Origin: Streptomyces seoulensis
Lineage (GTDB): Bacteria; Actinomycetota; Actinomycetes; Streptomycetales; Streptomycetaceae
NCBI RefSeq assembly: GCF_022846655.1
Contig: NZ_AP025667.1
Coordinates: 1 to 64,000, forward strand
Direction: 5' to 3'
DNA: 64,000 nt
The notes under the pieces were generated by a model, which did no database searches, had not been told where the DNA came from, and was given only the letters and a program-made list of their open reading frames with translations. This document shows, one piece after another, positions 41,478 through 50,241 of this stretch (positions are counted from its first letter, which is position 1; each line of letters opens with the position of its first letter). Both the position numbers and the translations under genes were made by a program.

Positions 41478-41825
41478 CTAGATCACGACTCCACCCTGGC
41501 CGGCGTCCGTGATCACCGGACGGCCCGCGGCCTCCCAGTGCTTCATGCCGCCGTCGACGTTCACCGCGTCGATGCCCTGCTGCACGAGGTACATCGTGAC
41601 CTGGGCAGAGCGGCCGCCGGAGCGGCAGATGACGTTGACGCGGCCGTCCTGCGGGGCGGCCTCGGTCAGCTCGCCGTACCGGGCGACGAACTCGCTGATC
41701 GGGATGTGCAGCGCTCCCTCGGCATGACCGGCCTGCCACTCGTCGTCCTCGCGGACGTCCAGCAGGAAATCGCCGTCCTTGAGGTCCGTGACCTCGATCG
41801 TGGGCACACCAGCTCCGAAACTCAT
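41478..41825 (-). CDS. single-domain rhodanese-like protein
   Basis: A 115-residue rhodanese/sulfurtransferase domain. The active-site Cys lies in VICRSGGRSAQV, a six-residue loop typical of small thiosulfate sulfurtransferases, and the fold signatures LLDVREDDEW and VNVDGGMKHWEAAGRP are present. Cytosolic; substrate unknown. TAGCGT ends seven bases before the ATG, with no SD, so the mRNA is probably leaderless. Confidence 0.92.
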   Translation of the reverse strand: MSFGAGVPTIEVTDLKDGDFLLDVREDDEWQAGHAEGALHIPISEFVARYGELTEAAPQDGRVNVICRSGGRSAQVTMYLVQQGIDAVNVDGGMKHWEAAGRPVITDAGQGGVVI

Positions 41826-41832
41826 GCCCCCG

Positions 41833-41838
41833 ACGCTA
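41833..41838 (-). promoter_or_regulatory. putative -10 box, leaderless rhodanese mRNA
   Basis: Minus-strand TAGCGT ends seven bases upstream of the ATG at 41825. This is the third exact TAGCGT-N7-ATG in the window. Confidence 0.45.
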
Positions 41839-41866
41839 CCCGAAGCACCTCACCCGACGCCGGGGC

Positions 41867-42688
41867 TCACTCCTGCGTCAGCAGCGCCGCGAGGTCGGAC
41901 TCGCGGCGGGCGATGTCGCCGTGCAGCCGCTCGGCGATCTCCGTGAGCAGGCTGTCGGGGTCGTCCGGGGCGAGGCGGAGCATGCCGGCGATGGCACCGT
42001 TCTCCAGTTCCCGGGCGACCAGGGTGAGCAGTTCCTTGCGCTGGGCGAGCCACTCCAGGCGGGCGTACAGCTCGTCGCTGGGGCTGGGCTGCCGCTCGGG
42101 CGGCACCGGACCGGCGGCCCACTCCGCGGCGAGTTCCCTGAGCAGGGTCTCGTCGCCGCGGGCGTAGGCGGCGTTGACGCGGGTGATGAACTCCTCGCGG
42201 CGGGTGCGCTCGGCGTTCTCCTGGGCGAGGTCGGGGTGGGCCTTGCGGGCGAGGTCGCGGTAGAGCTTGCGCGCCTCCTCGCTGGGACGCACGCGCTCCG
42301 GCGGCCGCACCGGCTGGTCGGTGAGCATCGCGGTGGCCTCCGGGAACAGCCCCTGGCCGTCCATCCAGCCGTGCAGCAGTTCCTCGACGCCGGGGATCGG
42401 CGAGAGGTTGGCGCGGGCCTCGGCGGCGCGGCGGATGTCCTCGGGGTCCTGGGTGCGGGCGGCCCGCGCCTCGGCGATCGAGGCGTCCAGTTCCTCGATG
42501 CGGGCGTAGAGGGGGCCGAGCCGCTGTTCGTGCAGCCGGGCGAAGTTCTCGACCTCGACACGGAAGGTCTCCACGGCGATCTCGAAGTCGATCAGCGCCT
42601 GCTCGGCGGCGCGGACGGCCTTTTCCAGCCGTTCTTCGGGCCGCGGTGCCTGGGACTGCTCGCTCTGCTCAGCTTCCGGGGTCGTCAC
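41867..42688 (-). CDS. J-domain (DnaJ-like) coiled-coil protein
   Basis: A 273-residue protein. Residues 20-85 form a charged alpha-helical, probably coiled-coil segment (LEKAVRAAEQALIDFEIAV). The HPD motif of a J domain appears at about 150 (LYRDLARKAHPDLA). The C-terminal half is again helical and ends with RRESDLAALL. It probably recruits DnaK to an unknown client. The GTG at 42688 lacks an SD, while TAGGCT ends six bases before it, so it may be leaderless. Confidence 0.85.
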   Translation of the reverse strand: MTTPEAEQSEQSQAPRPEERLEKAVRAAEQALIDFEIAVETFRVEVENFARLHEQRLGPLYARIEELDASIAEARAARTQDPEDIRRAAEARANLSPIPGVEELLHGWMDGQGLFPEATAMLTDQPVRPPERVRPSEEARKLYRDLARKAHPDLAQENAERTRREEFITRVNAAYARGDETLLRELAAEWAAGPVPPERQPSPSDELYARLEWLAQRKELLTLVARELENGAIAGMLRLAPDDPDSLLTEIAERLHGDIARRESDLAALLTQE

Positions 42689-42778
42689 CCGACCAGCCTA
42701 GGCCACGGCCACAAGGGCCGAACCCGGCCGAACGGGACGACCGCCCGGCCCAACTCCCCTCCACCACGCCCGCACCGC

Positions 42779-43273
42779 CTACGCCCCCTCCTCGGCTCCC
42801 AGGTCGGAACCCGTGTCCGGGCAGGCGGCCGGTACCCACTCCGCCACCAGGTCCCGGCAGGCCACCACCAGCCGGCCGGGGCGACAGGCCACCTCGTGGG
42901 TGCAGCCGCCGGGCAGCGGCAGGATCTCGTCGAGGATCACATCGCCCAGCGAGGCCGGGTCGCACACGTCCAGCACGTCCGACTGGAAGCGGGAGACGCC
43001 GGTGTAGCGGACGAGCAGGTCCTCCTCATGGCGGAAGCAGTTGTGCCGGAAGCGGATCTCGACATCGCCCTCCGCCGTGCGGCTCACCCGCGTGGGCAGC
43101 AGGTCGCGGACGCAGCGCTTGGCCTCGGGGTCGTAGTGCGCCGGGTCGGTGGCGAAGGCACGGGCGCCGGGCGGGAGTCCGGCCGCGATGCCGGGAAGCC
43201 GGGCGAGATAGGGGCGGGGGTCGGCGAGCACCGGCTCCTCGCTGCCGCCGCCGCGCAGCTCGACGTACTTCAT
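42779..43273 (-). CDS. conserved hypothetical protein
   Basis: A 164-residue soluble protein I do not recognise. It begins MKYVELRGGG, contains five Cys residues (KRCVRDLL, HNCFRHEE, DVCDPAS, GGCTHEVACRP and others) and several His (RHNCFRH), which could bind a metal, and ends with an acidic tail. No signal peptide or membrane helix is present. The start has GGGGTGG-type purines upstream. It is 37 bp downstream of the DUF2252 gene in the same direction, so the two may be co-transcribed, but I infer no function. Confidence 0.72.
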   Translation of the reverse strand: MKYVELRGGGSEEPVLADPRPYLARLPGIAAGLPPGARAFATDPAHYDPEAKRCVRDLLPTRVSRTAEGDVEIRFRHNCFRHEEDLLVRYTGVSRFQSDVLDVCDPASLGDVILDEILPLPGGCTHEVACRPGRLVVACRDLVAEWVPAACPDTGSDLGAEEGA

Positions 43274-43310
43274 CTCACCACCCCGGTCCGCGTCTTTCCG
43301 GCATCGCCGG

Positions 43311-44813
43311 TCACACTCCCGTCTCGGCCGCGATCCGCCCGGAACGCACCGCCGCGGCCAACTCGGCGTGGTCGGCCTCGGTGCGGTCGGCGTAGGCGGT
43401 GGCGAAGTCGGCGACGGCGTCGTCCAGTTCCTCGTTCTTGCCGCAGTAGCCGGCGATGAGGCGGGGATCGGCGCTGTGCGAGTGGGCCCGGGCCAGCAGG
43501 GCGCCGGTCATCCGGCCGTAGTCGTCGACCTGGTCGGCGGCGAGGGCGGCGGGGTCGACGCTGCCCTTGCGGTTGCGGAACTGGCGCACCTGGAAGGGAA
43601 GTCGGTCCACGGTGGTCCAGCCGAGCAATATGTCGCTGACGACCTGCATCCGCTTCTGCCCGAGGACCACGCGGCGCCCCTCGTGCTCGGCGGGCGGAAC
43701 CGGGAAGCCCGCGGTGGCCAGGTGCGGGGCGAGCGCGGAGGGCCGGGCCTCCTTCACCTGGAGGACGAGCGGCTCGCCGCGATGGTCGAGGAGCAGCACG
43801 ACGTAGGAACGGGTGCCGACGCTGCCGGTGCCGACGACGCGGAAGGCCACGTCCTGCACCGCGTACCGGGCGAGCAGCGGCAGCCGGTCCGCGCCCAGCG
43901 TCGACAGATACGGCTCCAGCGAGGCGGCGACGGCGGCGGCCTCTCGGTCCGGGACCCGGCGCAGCACCGGCGGGGCGTCGACGAAGCGGCGGCCGCCGTC
44001 CTCCGTCTCCTCCGTCGACCTGGCGGCGAAGCGGCCGCTGGTGTTGGCCCGCGCCTTCGCGGCGACCCGCTCCAGGGTGCCGAGCAGATCATGGGCGTCG
44101 GTGTGGGAGACGAGCTCCTCGTCCGCGATGGCGTTCCAGGCGTCGAGCGCGGGCAGCTTGGCGAGCAGTCTCATCGTGCGCCGGTACGCGCCCACGGCGT
44201 CCCGCGCGGCGGCACGGCAGGTGTCCTCGTCGGCCCCGGCCTCACGCCCGGCGAGCACCAGCGAAGCGGCGAGCCGCTTGAGGTCCCACTCCCACGGGCC
44301 GTGCACGGTCTCGTCGAAGTCGTTGAGGTCGATGACCAGACCACCGCGCGCGTCCCCGTACAGACCGAAGTTGGCCGCGTGGGCGTCGCCGCAGAGCTGG
44401 GTACCGATGCCGGTCGCCGGGGTGCGGGCCAGGTCGTACGCCATGAGGCCGGCCGAGCCGCGCAGGAAGGCGAAGGGGGACGCGGCCATACGGCCCACCC
44501 GGATCGGGGTCAGCTCGGGGATGCGCCCGGTGTTGGACTCCTCGACCGCGGCGACCGCGTCCGGACGGGCGCCGTCCAGCACGAGGTCCCGGTGGGAGGC
44601 GCGGGGTACGTCGGCCCGCAGCGCCTTGCCCTGGTGCTTGGCGGAGCCGTCCGGCGGCCACTGCGCGAACCCGCGCAGCCGTGGCACCCGGCTCTCCAGC
44701 GCCGCGTCGGCGAGCTCCACTCCGGCTCCGGCCACCACGACCGCCTCCCCCGCACCCAGACCGCCCACGCCCCGCACGAGCGTCTCGAACATCAACTCGT
44801 GCAGAAGGTACAT
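43311..44813 (-). CDS. DUF2252 family protein (kinase-like fold)
   Basis: A roughly 500-residue member of the DUF2252 family, distantly related to aminoglycoside phosphotransferases. Hallmarks are RVPRLRGFAQWPPDG-type opening, MAASPFAFLRG, CGDAHAANFGLYGDARGGLVIDLNDFDET (catalytic-loop and DFG-like Asp), and VQVVSDILLGWTTVD-like C-terminal motifs. The substrate is unknown. The start is uncertain: ATG 44813 and ATG 44792 are both in frame, neither with a strong SD, and the first 45 residues look poorly conserved. Confidence 0.87.
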   Translation of the reverse strand: MYLLHELMFETLVRGVGGLGAGEAVVVAGAGVELADAALESRVPRLRGFAQWPPDGSAKHQGKALRADVPRASHRDLVLDGARPDAVAAVEESNTGRIPELTPIRVGRMAASPFAFLRGSAGLMAYDLARTPATGIGTQLCGDAHAANFGLYGDARGGLVIDLNDFDETVHGPWEWDLKRLAASLVLAGREAGADEDTCRAAARDAVGAYRRTMRLLAKLPALDAWNAIADEELVSHTDAHDLLGTLERVAAKARANTSGRFAARSTEETEDGGRRFVDAPPVLRRVPDREAAAVAASLEPYLSTLGADRLPLLARYAVQDVAFRVVGTGSVGTRSYVVLLLDHRGEPLVLQVKEARPSALAPHLATAGFPVPPAEHEGRRVVLGQKRMQVVSDILLGWTTVDRLPFQVRQFRNRKGSVDPAALAADQVDDYGRMTGALLARAHSHSADPRLIAGYCGKNEELDDAVADFATAYADRTEADHAELAAAVRSGRIAAETGV

Positions 44814-44837
44814 GCGGTGACCGAAACGCGTCAGACC

Positions 44838-44847
44838 CTGTGGACAA
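44838..44847 (-). promoter_or_regulatory. consensus DnaA box (TTGTCCACAG on the minus strand)
   Basis: Exact match, 25 bp upstream of the DUF2252 start. Binding is not shown. Confidence 0.55.
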
Positions 44848-45044
44848 CTCGCCGGTTGCGGACATCCCCCGGCCTCTCCGCACCAGCAAGGGCTGCCGAA
44901 GACCACGTTGAGAGGTCCGAGAGAAGCCCGGCGAGGTCCGAGAGAAGCCCGGCGCCCGCGCTCCGGCCAACTTCCGTCCGGCTCCGGACTCCTGAGACCT
45001 TCCTCACAAGCAGTCGCCGGAGGAGCCTCTGGTCGGAAACGCCA

Positions 45045-45077
45045 AAGTGGGCGGCATCTTCACGATGCCGCCCACTT
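45045..45077. terminator. terminator downstream of tRNA-Leu
   Basis: AAGTGGGCGGCATC-TTCAC-GATGCCGCCCACTT is a perfect 14-bp stem with a 5-base loop, beginning eight bases after the tRNA 3' end on the minus strand. Confidence 0.85.
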
Positions 45078-45085
45078 GACTGTTG

Positions 45086-45169
45086 TGCGCGAGGGGGGAG
45101 TTGAACCCCCACGCCCTTTCGGGCACTGGAACCTGAATCCAGCGCGTCTGCCTATTCCGCCACCCGCGC
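45086..45169 (-). tRNA. tRNA-Leu (anticodon CAG)
   Basis: An 84-base class II tRNA. The acceptor stem GCGCGGG pairs with CTCGCGC, the anticodon stem-loop is CTGGA-TTCAGGT-TCCAG (anticodon CAG at 45133-45135), the long variable arm has GCCC-GAAA-GGGC, and the T-loop is GGGGGTTCAACTCCCCC. CCA is not encoded. A terminator follows. Its position next to fhaA matches the tRNA-Leu near fhaA in the mycobacterial origin region, as I recall it. Confidence 0.97.
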
Positions 45170-45607
45170 ATTGGGTGTGTCTTCCGGTTCGGCCCTTGCG
45201 GGCTGGCCCCTTCCGACATGCAGAACATTAGCACGGCCCACGGGGTGGAATCACATCCCTTCTGCAGGCCCCCCACCTGGCCATCTGTCCCGCCCCGCCC
45301 ATGAACCCGCACCGCACGCCGGCCCCGGCGGGCGCCCCGCGAGCCCCGCCCCTGTGGAGAAAGCTGTTCAGGTATCAACCTCGTACCGGTCCCGGCCATC
45401 TCATCCACAGGGGGACCGGACCGGCCGCCGGGTGCGGGACACTGGAGCAAGGCCGCCTCTACGATCCTCCTCCGAAGGAGTTCGAAGGGGAGCCGCTGGG
45501 GGAACCGGCTGATTGCCGGGCGCGTAGATACGATCAGTGAGCAGTACCGGCGAGGCTGCCGCGCCGAGCACGGCACGGCAGAACGGCAGCGACGGAGGAG
45601 GTGCCCC
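45170..45607. other. region between tRNA-Leu and fhaA
   Basis: A 438 bp region with no convincing gene. Two sequences with one mismatch from DnaA boxes occur (about 45354 and 45408). A possible tRNA -10 (TAATGT, minus strand, 45225-45230) and possible fhaA -10 sequences (TACGAT at 45460 and 45529) are visible, without clear -35 partners. GGAACC at 45501 before the second could suit an ECF-type sigma factor, but this is weak. Confidence 0.45.
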
Positions 45608-46462
45608 ATGGGAGTCCTGAAGAAATTCGAGCAGCGCCTCGAAGGTCTGGTCAACGGCACCTTCGCCAAGGTGTTCAAGTCCGAGGTCCAGCCGGTGGAG
45701 ATCGCCGGCGCGCTCCAGCGGGAGTGCGACAACAACGCGACCATCTGGAACCGCGACCGGACCGTGGTCCCCAACGACTTCATCGTGGAACTGAGCACGC
45801 CCGACCACGAGCGGCTCAGCCCCTACTCCGGACAGCTCGGCGACGAGCTGGCCGGAATGGTCCGCGACTACGCCAAGCAGCAGCGCTACACCTTCATGGG
45901 GCCGATCAAGGTCACCCTGGAGAAGGCCCCCGACCTGGACACCGGTCTGTACCGGGTGCGCAGCCGCACCCTCGCCTCCTCCAGCAGCCAGGAGCCCCAG
46001 GCCCCCCAGTCCGGCGGCCCGGGCCCCGCGGGTCCCCAGGCCCCCCAGGGCGGGTACGGCTACCCGCCCGCCGGAGCCCCCCCGATGCCGTCCGCGCCGC
46101 CTCCCGGCGCCCGGCCCGGCGGCTACGGCTACCCCCAGCCCGCCACCCAGCGGCCCTCGGCCGCCCCGATGGGCGGCGGCGCGACCCGGTACTGGGTCGA
46201 GGTCAACGGCACCCGCCACCAGATCTCCCGCCAGACCCTGGTGATGGGCCGCAGCACCGAGGCAGATGTACGGATCGACGACCCCGGCGTCTCCCGCCGG
46301 CACTGTGAGATCCGGACCGGAACGCCCTCGACCGTCCAGGACCTCGGCTCCACCAACGGCATCGTGGTGGACGGGCAGCACACCACCCGCGCTACGCTCC
46401 GCGACGGCTCGCGGATCGTCGTGGGCAGCACCACCGTTATCTATAGGCAAGCCGAAGGGTGA
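45608..46462 (+). CDS. fhaA: FHA-domain protein FhaA (DUF3662-FHA)
   Basis: A 284-residue regulator of wall synthesis. The N-terminal DUF3662 domain (1-115) starts MGVLKKFEQRLEGLVNGTFA and is followed by a Pro/Gly/Tyr/Gln-rich flexible linker. The C-terminal FHA domain (about 195-284) shows MGRSTEADVRIDDPGVSRRHCEI and DLGSTNGIVVDG, the phosphothreonine-binding loops. In mycobacteria the homologue is a PknB substrate that binds the MviN/MurJ regulator. It has an ideal SD (GGAGGAGGTG) and is the first gene of fhaA-fhaB-pstP-rodA. Confidence 0.95.
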   Translation: MGVLKKFEQRLEGLVNGTFAKVFKSEVQPVEIAGALQRECDNNATIWNRDRTVVPNDFIVELSTPDHERLSPYSGQLGDELAGMVRDYAKQQRYTFMGPIKVTLEKAPDLDTGLYRVRSRTLASSSSQEPQAPQSGGPGPAGPQAPQGGYGYPPAGAPPMPSAPPPGARPGGYGYPQPATQRPSAAPMGGGATRYWVEVNGTRHQISRQTLVMGRSTEADVRIDDPGVSRRHCEIRTGTPSTVQDLGSTNGIVVDGQHTTRATLRDGSRIVVGSTTVIYRQAEG

Positions 46463-46472
46463 AGCGGGGGCA

Positions 46473-47006
46473 ATGTCAGAGCTGACCCTCACGGTCATGC
46501 GGCTGGGTTTCCTGGCCGTACTGTGGCTGTTCGTCATCGTGGCCGTGCAGGTCATCCGCAGCGATCTGTTCGGTACGCGTGTCACACAGCGGGGATCGCG
46601 CAGGGAAGCCACGCGCCCGCAGACCGCCGCCCGGCAGCAGTCCGCGCCGCCGCAACAGCGCGGCCAGCGTGGACAGCGGGCCCAGCAGAGCGGTGGCCGC
46701 CAGCGGCGCAACGCGCCCAGCAAGCTCGTCGTCACCGAGGGCACCCTCGCCGGGACCACCGTCGCGCTCCAGGGCCAGACCATCACCATGGGCCGCGCGC
46801 ACGACTCGACGATCGTGCTGGACGACGACTACGCCTCCAGCAGGCATGCCAGGATCTACCCCGACCGTGACGGTCAGTGGATCGTGGAGGACCTCGGTTC
46901 CACCAACGGCACGTACCTGGACCGGTCCCGGCTGACGACCCCGACGCCGGTCCCGCTGGGCGGTGCGATCCGCATCGGCAAGACCGTCATCGAGCTGCGG
47001 AAGTAG
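46473..47006 (+). CDS. fhaB: membrane-anchored FHA protein FhaB
   Basis: A 177-residue protein with an N-terminal transmembrane helix (VMRLGFLAVLWLFVIVAVQVI), a Gln/Arg-rich linker and a C-terminal FHA domain (MGRAHDSTIVLDDDYASSRHARI, DLGSTNGTYLD). It recruits phosphorylated partners to the membrane; the mycobacterial homologue (FipA) links PknA/PknB signalling to division. Start 46473, with GGGGGCA upstream, lies 10 bp after fhaA. Confidence 0.95.
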   Translation: MSELTLTVMRLGFLAVLWLFVIVAVQVIRSDLFGTRVTQRGSRREATRPQTAARQQSAPPQQRGQRGQRAQQSGGRQRRNAPSKLVVTEGTLAGTTVALQGQTITMGRAHDSTIVLDDDYASSRHARIYPDRDGQWIVEDLGSTNGTYLDRSRLTTPTPVPLGGAIRIGKTVIELRK

Positions 47007-47016
47007 TGCTACACCA

Positions 47017-47047
47017 ATGAATGAGCGCGAGCGGAGCGAGCACGCGG
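47017..47047. repeat. GAGCGCGAGCGGAGCGAGC-type intergenic element
   Basis: The fhaB-pstP gap contains an ATGAATGAGCGCGAGCGG / AGCGAGCACGCGG segment with internal quasi-repeats of GAGCG. Similar short elements occur between genes in many Streptomyces. No coding role is likely; the reading frame from this ATG is a shadow. Confidence 0.35.
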
Positions 47048-47099
47048 CGGCGGATCGCAATCCGGTCCCCGCCGCGCTCCCGACCGGAGGGTGGGCAGT

Positions 47100-48701
47100 G
47101 TGGCTCGACACGACCGGCTGTACCCGGAGCCGACTGGCGAGGTGCGCATGAGCCTGTCACTGCGCTTCGCCGCCGGATCGCACAAGGGCATGATCCGGGA
47201 GGGCAACGAGGACTCCGGTTACGCCGGTCCGCGCCTGCTCGCCATCGCCGACGGCATGGGCGGCCAGGCCGCTGGTGAGGTCGCCTCCTCGGAGGTCATC
47301 TCCACCCTGGTCACGCTCGACGACGACGTGCCCGGCTCCGACATCCTCACCTCGCTCGGCAACGCCGCGCGCCGTGCCAACGAACAGTTGCGCACCATGG
47401 TCGAGGAGGACCCCCAGCTCGAGGGCATGGGCACCACCCTGACCGCCCTGCTGTGGACCGGCCAGCGGCTCGGCCTCGTGCACGTCGGCGACTCACGCGC
47501 CTACCTGCTGCGCGACGGCATGCTCAGCCAGATCACCCAGGACCACACCTGGGTGCAGCGCCTGGTCGACGAGGGCCGGATCACCGAGGAGGAGGCCGAC
47601 GCCCACCCGCAGCGCGCGCTGCTGATGCGCGCCCTCGGCAGCGGCGACCACGTCGAGCCCGACCTCTCCATCCGCGAGGTCCGCGCCGGCGACCGCTACC
47701 TGATCTGCTCCGACGGGCTCTCCGGCGTCGTCTCCCACCAGACGATGGAGGAGGCGCTCGCCAGCTACCAGGGCCCGCAGGAGACCGTGCAGGAGCTGAT
47801 CCAGCTCGCGCTGCGCGGCGGCGGCCCCGACAACATCACGGTGATCGTCGCCGACGTGCTCGACCTGGAGACCGGTGACACCCTCGCCGGGCAGCTCTCC
47901 GACACCCCGGTCGTGGTCGGCGCCGTGGCCGAGAACCAGCACCACCTGAACCCCGACAACGGGATCATGCAGACCCCGGCCGGCCGCGCCTCGAACCTCG
48001 GCCGCCAGGGCCGCAGGCAGGGTGGCGGCGGCAGGCACGGCCAGTCCCCCGGCGGCACCGACGAGTACGCCCCCGAGGGCTCCTTCGGCGACTACTCCGA
48101 CGAGGACTTCACCAAGCCCCGCAAGGGCCGCCGCTGGCTGAAGCGTTCCCTCTGGAGCGCCGTCGCCCTCGCGGTGATCGGCGGCGCCGTCTACGGCGGC
48201 TGGCGCTGGACCCAGACCCAGTACTACGTCGGTATCAACGGCGAACACGTCGCGCTCTACCGGGGCATCAGCCAGGACCTCGCCTGGGTCTCGCTGTCCA
48301 AGGTCGAGCAGGACCACCCCGAGATCGAACTCAAGTACCTGCCGCCCTACCAGCAGAAGCAGGTCAAGAACACGATCGTGGTGGCGGGCGGCCTGCCCCA
48401 GGCCCGCTCCAAGGTGGAGGCGCTCTCCACGCAGGCGTCCGCCTGCCGCAAGGAGTCCGAGCGCGCCGCCGCCGAGCGCGAGCAGCAGAGCTCCAAGACG
48501 GGCCAGGGCGCGACCGGCGGCGCCACCGGTGCCACCAAGACCGCCTTCACCAAGGCCAGCCCCACGCCGGACCCCTCGGCCTCCTCGTCGAAGTCCCCGG
48601 CGTCGCCCTCGAAGTCCCCGACCGCAACCGCCACTCCCCGGCCCGGCCCCAGCCTCTCCGAGGATGAGCAGAAGGTCGCCGATCAGTGCGGCAAGCAGTA
48701 G
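47100..48701 (+). CDS. pstP: PP2C-family Ser/Thr phosphatase PstP
   Basis: A 533-residue membrane phosphatase that reverses PknB-type phosphorylation. The PP2C core (17-255) shows the metal ligands in REGNEDSGYAG, ADGMGGQAAGEV, HVGDSRAYLLRDG, CSDGLSGV and GGPDNITVIV. A Gly-rich linker, one transmembrane helix near 360 (LWSAVALAVIGGAVYGGW) and an extracellular domain ending in a Ser/Thr/Pro-rich tail follow. GTG 47100 lies nine bases after GGAGG; ATG 47148 (SD GAGG) is a credible shorter start and corresponds to the mycobacterial N-terminus. Confidence 0.95.
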   Translation: MARHDRLYPEPTGEVRMSLSLRFAAGSHKGMIREGNEDSGYAGPRLLAIADGMGGQAAGEVASSEVISTLVTLDDDVPGSDILTSLGNAARRANEQLRTMVEEDPQLEGMGTTLTALLWTGQRLGLVHVGDSRAYLLRDGMLSQITQDHTWVQRLVDEGRITEEEADAHPQRALLMRALGSGDHVEPDLSIREVRAGDRYLICSDGLSGVVSHQTMEEALASYQGPQETVQELIQLALRGGGPDNITVIVADVLDLETGDTLAGQLSDTPVVVGAVAENQHHLNPDNGIMQTPAGRASNLGRQGRRQGGGGRHGQSPGGTDEYAPEGSFGDYSDEDFTKPRKGRRWLKRSLWSAVALAVIGGAVYGGWRWTQTQYYVGINGEHVALYRGISQDLAWVSLSKVEQDHPEIELKYLPPYQQKQVKNTIVVAGGLPQARSKVEALSTQASACRKESERAAAEREQQSSKTGQGATGGATGATKTAFTKASPTPDPSASSSKSPASPSKSPTATATPRPGPSLSEDEQKVADQCGKQ

Positions 48702-48728
48702 GCAAGCCGTGAGAGGCCCCGTCACACG

Positions 48729-50195
48729 ATGAGCAGTACTACGAACACGCCGACGCACCAGACGTCCACGATCGGCTCGATCGGTGCGCCGAGCCGCCGC
48801 AACACCGAGCTGGCCCTGCTGATCTTCGCCGTGGTCATCCCGGTGTTCGCCTACGCCAACGTGGGCCTGGCCCTCAACGACCAGGTCCCCGCGGGCCTGC
48901 TCGGCTACGGCTTCGGCCTCGGTCTGCTGGCCGGCGTCGCCCACCTCGCGGTGCGCAAGTTCGCCCCGTACGCCGACCCGCTGCTGCTGCCGCTGGCCAC
49001 CTTGCTCAACGGGCTCGGCCTGGTCGCCATCTGGCGGCTGGACCAGTCCAAGCTGCTGCAGTCGATCCATGTCGCGGGCGGCAAGGCGACCAACCAGCTG
49101 ATCTACACCGCCATGGGCATCACACTGTTCGTGGTCGTGCTGATCTTCCTCAAGGAACACCGCACGCTCCAGCGCTACACCTACATCTCCATGGTGGTCG
49201 CGCTGTTCCTGCTGCTGCTCCCGCTGGTCCCCGGCCTCGGCGCCAACGTCTACGGCGCCAAGATCTGGATCCAGATCGGCAGCTTCACCATCCAGCCGGG
49301 CGAGTTCGCCAAGATCGTGCTGGCGGTGTTCTTCGCGGGCTATCTGATGGTCAAGCGGGACGCGCTCGCACTGGCCAGCCGCCGCTTCATGGGCCTCTAC
49401 CTGCCGCGCGGCCGCGACCTCGGCCCGATCCTGGTCGTCTGGTTCATCTCGATCCTGATCCTGGTCTTCGAGACGGACCTCGGCACCTCGCTGCTGTTCT
49501 TCGGCATGTTCGTGATCATGCTGTACGTGGCCACCGAGCGGACGAGCTGGATCGTCTTCGGTCTGCTGATGTCGGCGGCGGGCGCGGTCGGCGTGGCGAG
49601 CTTCGAGCCGCACATCCAGGTTCGTGTCCAGGCATGGCTCAACCCGTTCCACGAGTACGAGCTGAGCCGTACGCCGGGCGTCACCGGTGTGCACTCCGAC
49701 CAGCTCCAGCAGGCCCTGTGGGCGTTCGGCTCCGGCGGCACCCTCGGCACCGGCTGGGGCCAGGGCCACTCCGAACTGATCCGCTTCGCCGCCAACTCCG
49801 ACTTCATCCTCGCCACCTTCGGCGAGGAGCTGGGCCTGGCGGGCCTCATGGCGATCCTGCTGATCTACGGCCTGATCGTCGAGCGCGGTGTGCGCACCGC
49901 CCTCGCCGCCCGCGACCCCTTCGGCAAGATGCTCGCGGTGGGCCTGTCCGGCGCCTTCGCCCTCCAGGTGTTCGTCGTCGCCGGCGGTGTGATGGGTCTC
50001 ATCCCGCTGACCGGTATGACGATGCCCTTCCTCGCGTACGGCGGTTCGTCCGTCATCGCCAACTGGGCGCTCATCGGCATCCTGATCCGCATCAGCGACA
50101 CGGCACGGCGCCCCGCGCCCAGCCCGGCCGCCAGCCCCGACGCCGAGATGACGCAGATCGTGCGGCCCGGCGCCACCGGGCCCGACCCGCAGTGA
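48729..50195 (+). CDS. rodA: RodA/FtsW/SpoVE-type SEDS glycosyltransferase
   Basis: A 488-residue SEDS polymerase with about 10-12 transmembrane helices. It polymerises lipid II with a partner class B PBP, here PbpA. Signatures include LGANVYGAKIWIQIGSFTIQPGEFAKI, FETDLGTSLLFFG, SDFILATFGEELGL and the C-terminal GMTMPFLAYGGSSVIANW. The N-terminal 25 residues are Ser/Thr rich and cytosolic. It lies 27 bp after pstP. By synteny it is the rodA of the mycobacterial cluster; in Streptomyces such SEDS proteins act in sporulation or spore-wall synthesis. Confidence 0.94.
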   Translation: MSSTTNTPTHQTSTIGSIGAPSRRNTELALLIFAVVIPVFAYANVGLALNDQVPAGLLGYGFGLGLLAGVAHLAVRKFAPYADPLLLPLATLLNGLGLVAIWRLDQSKLLQSIHVAGGKATNQLIYTAMGITLFVVVLIFLKEHRTLQRYTYISMVVALFLLLLPLVPGLGANVYGAKIWIQIGSFTIQPGEFAKIVLAVFFAGYLMVKRDALALASRRFMGLYLPRGRDLGPILVVWFISILILVFETDLGTSLLFFGMFVIMLYVATERTSWIVFGLLMSAAGAVGVASFEPHIQVRVQAWLNPFHEYELSRTPGVTGVHSDQLQQALWAFGSGGTLGTGWGQGHSELIRFAANSDFILATFGEELGLAGLMAILLIYGLIVERGVRTALAARDPFGKMLAVGLSGAFALQVFVVAGGVMGLIPLTGMTMPFLAYGGSSVIANWALIGILIRISDTARRPAPSPAASPDAEMTQIVRPGATGPDPQ

Positions 50196-50202
50196 GCGCG
50201 GC

Positions 50203-50241
50203 GGGCGACGGGACCGTACCTCTGGGCGGGTCCCGTCGCCC
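50203..50241. terminator. strong hairpin between rodA and pbpA
   Basis: GGGCGACGGGAC ... GTCCCGTCGCCC is a perfect 12-bp stem with a 15-base loop, seven bases after the rodA stop. It could terminate, or attenuate, transcription from the fhaA operon into pbpA, or stabilise the upstream mRNA end. Confidence 0.6.

Noticed and set aside
45354..45417. Two further DnaA boxes (CTGTGGAGAA and TCATCCACAG)
   Set aside because: Each has one mismatch at a normally important position; I kept only exact matches.
45608..46462. Upstream frames from 45171 as an additional gene before fhaA
   Set aside because: The product is Pro/Arg/Gly-rich without SD and overlaps promoter-like sequence; fhaA has an ideal SD and a conserved N-terminus.
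47493..49769. A 758-codon minus-strand frame opposite pstP and rodA
   Set aside because: It crosses two well-supported genes and encodes a Gly/Asp/Val/Gln-rich product typical of high-GC antisense frames.
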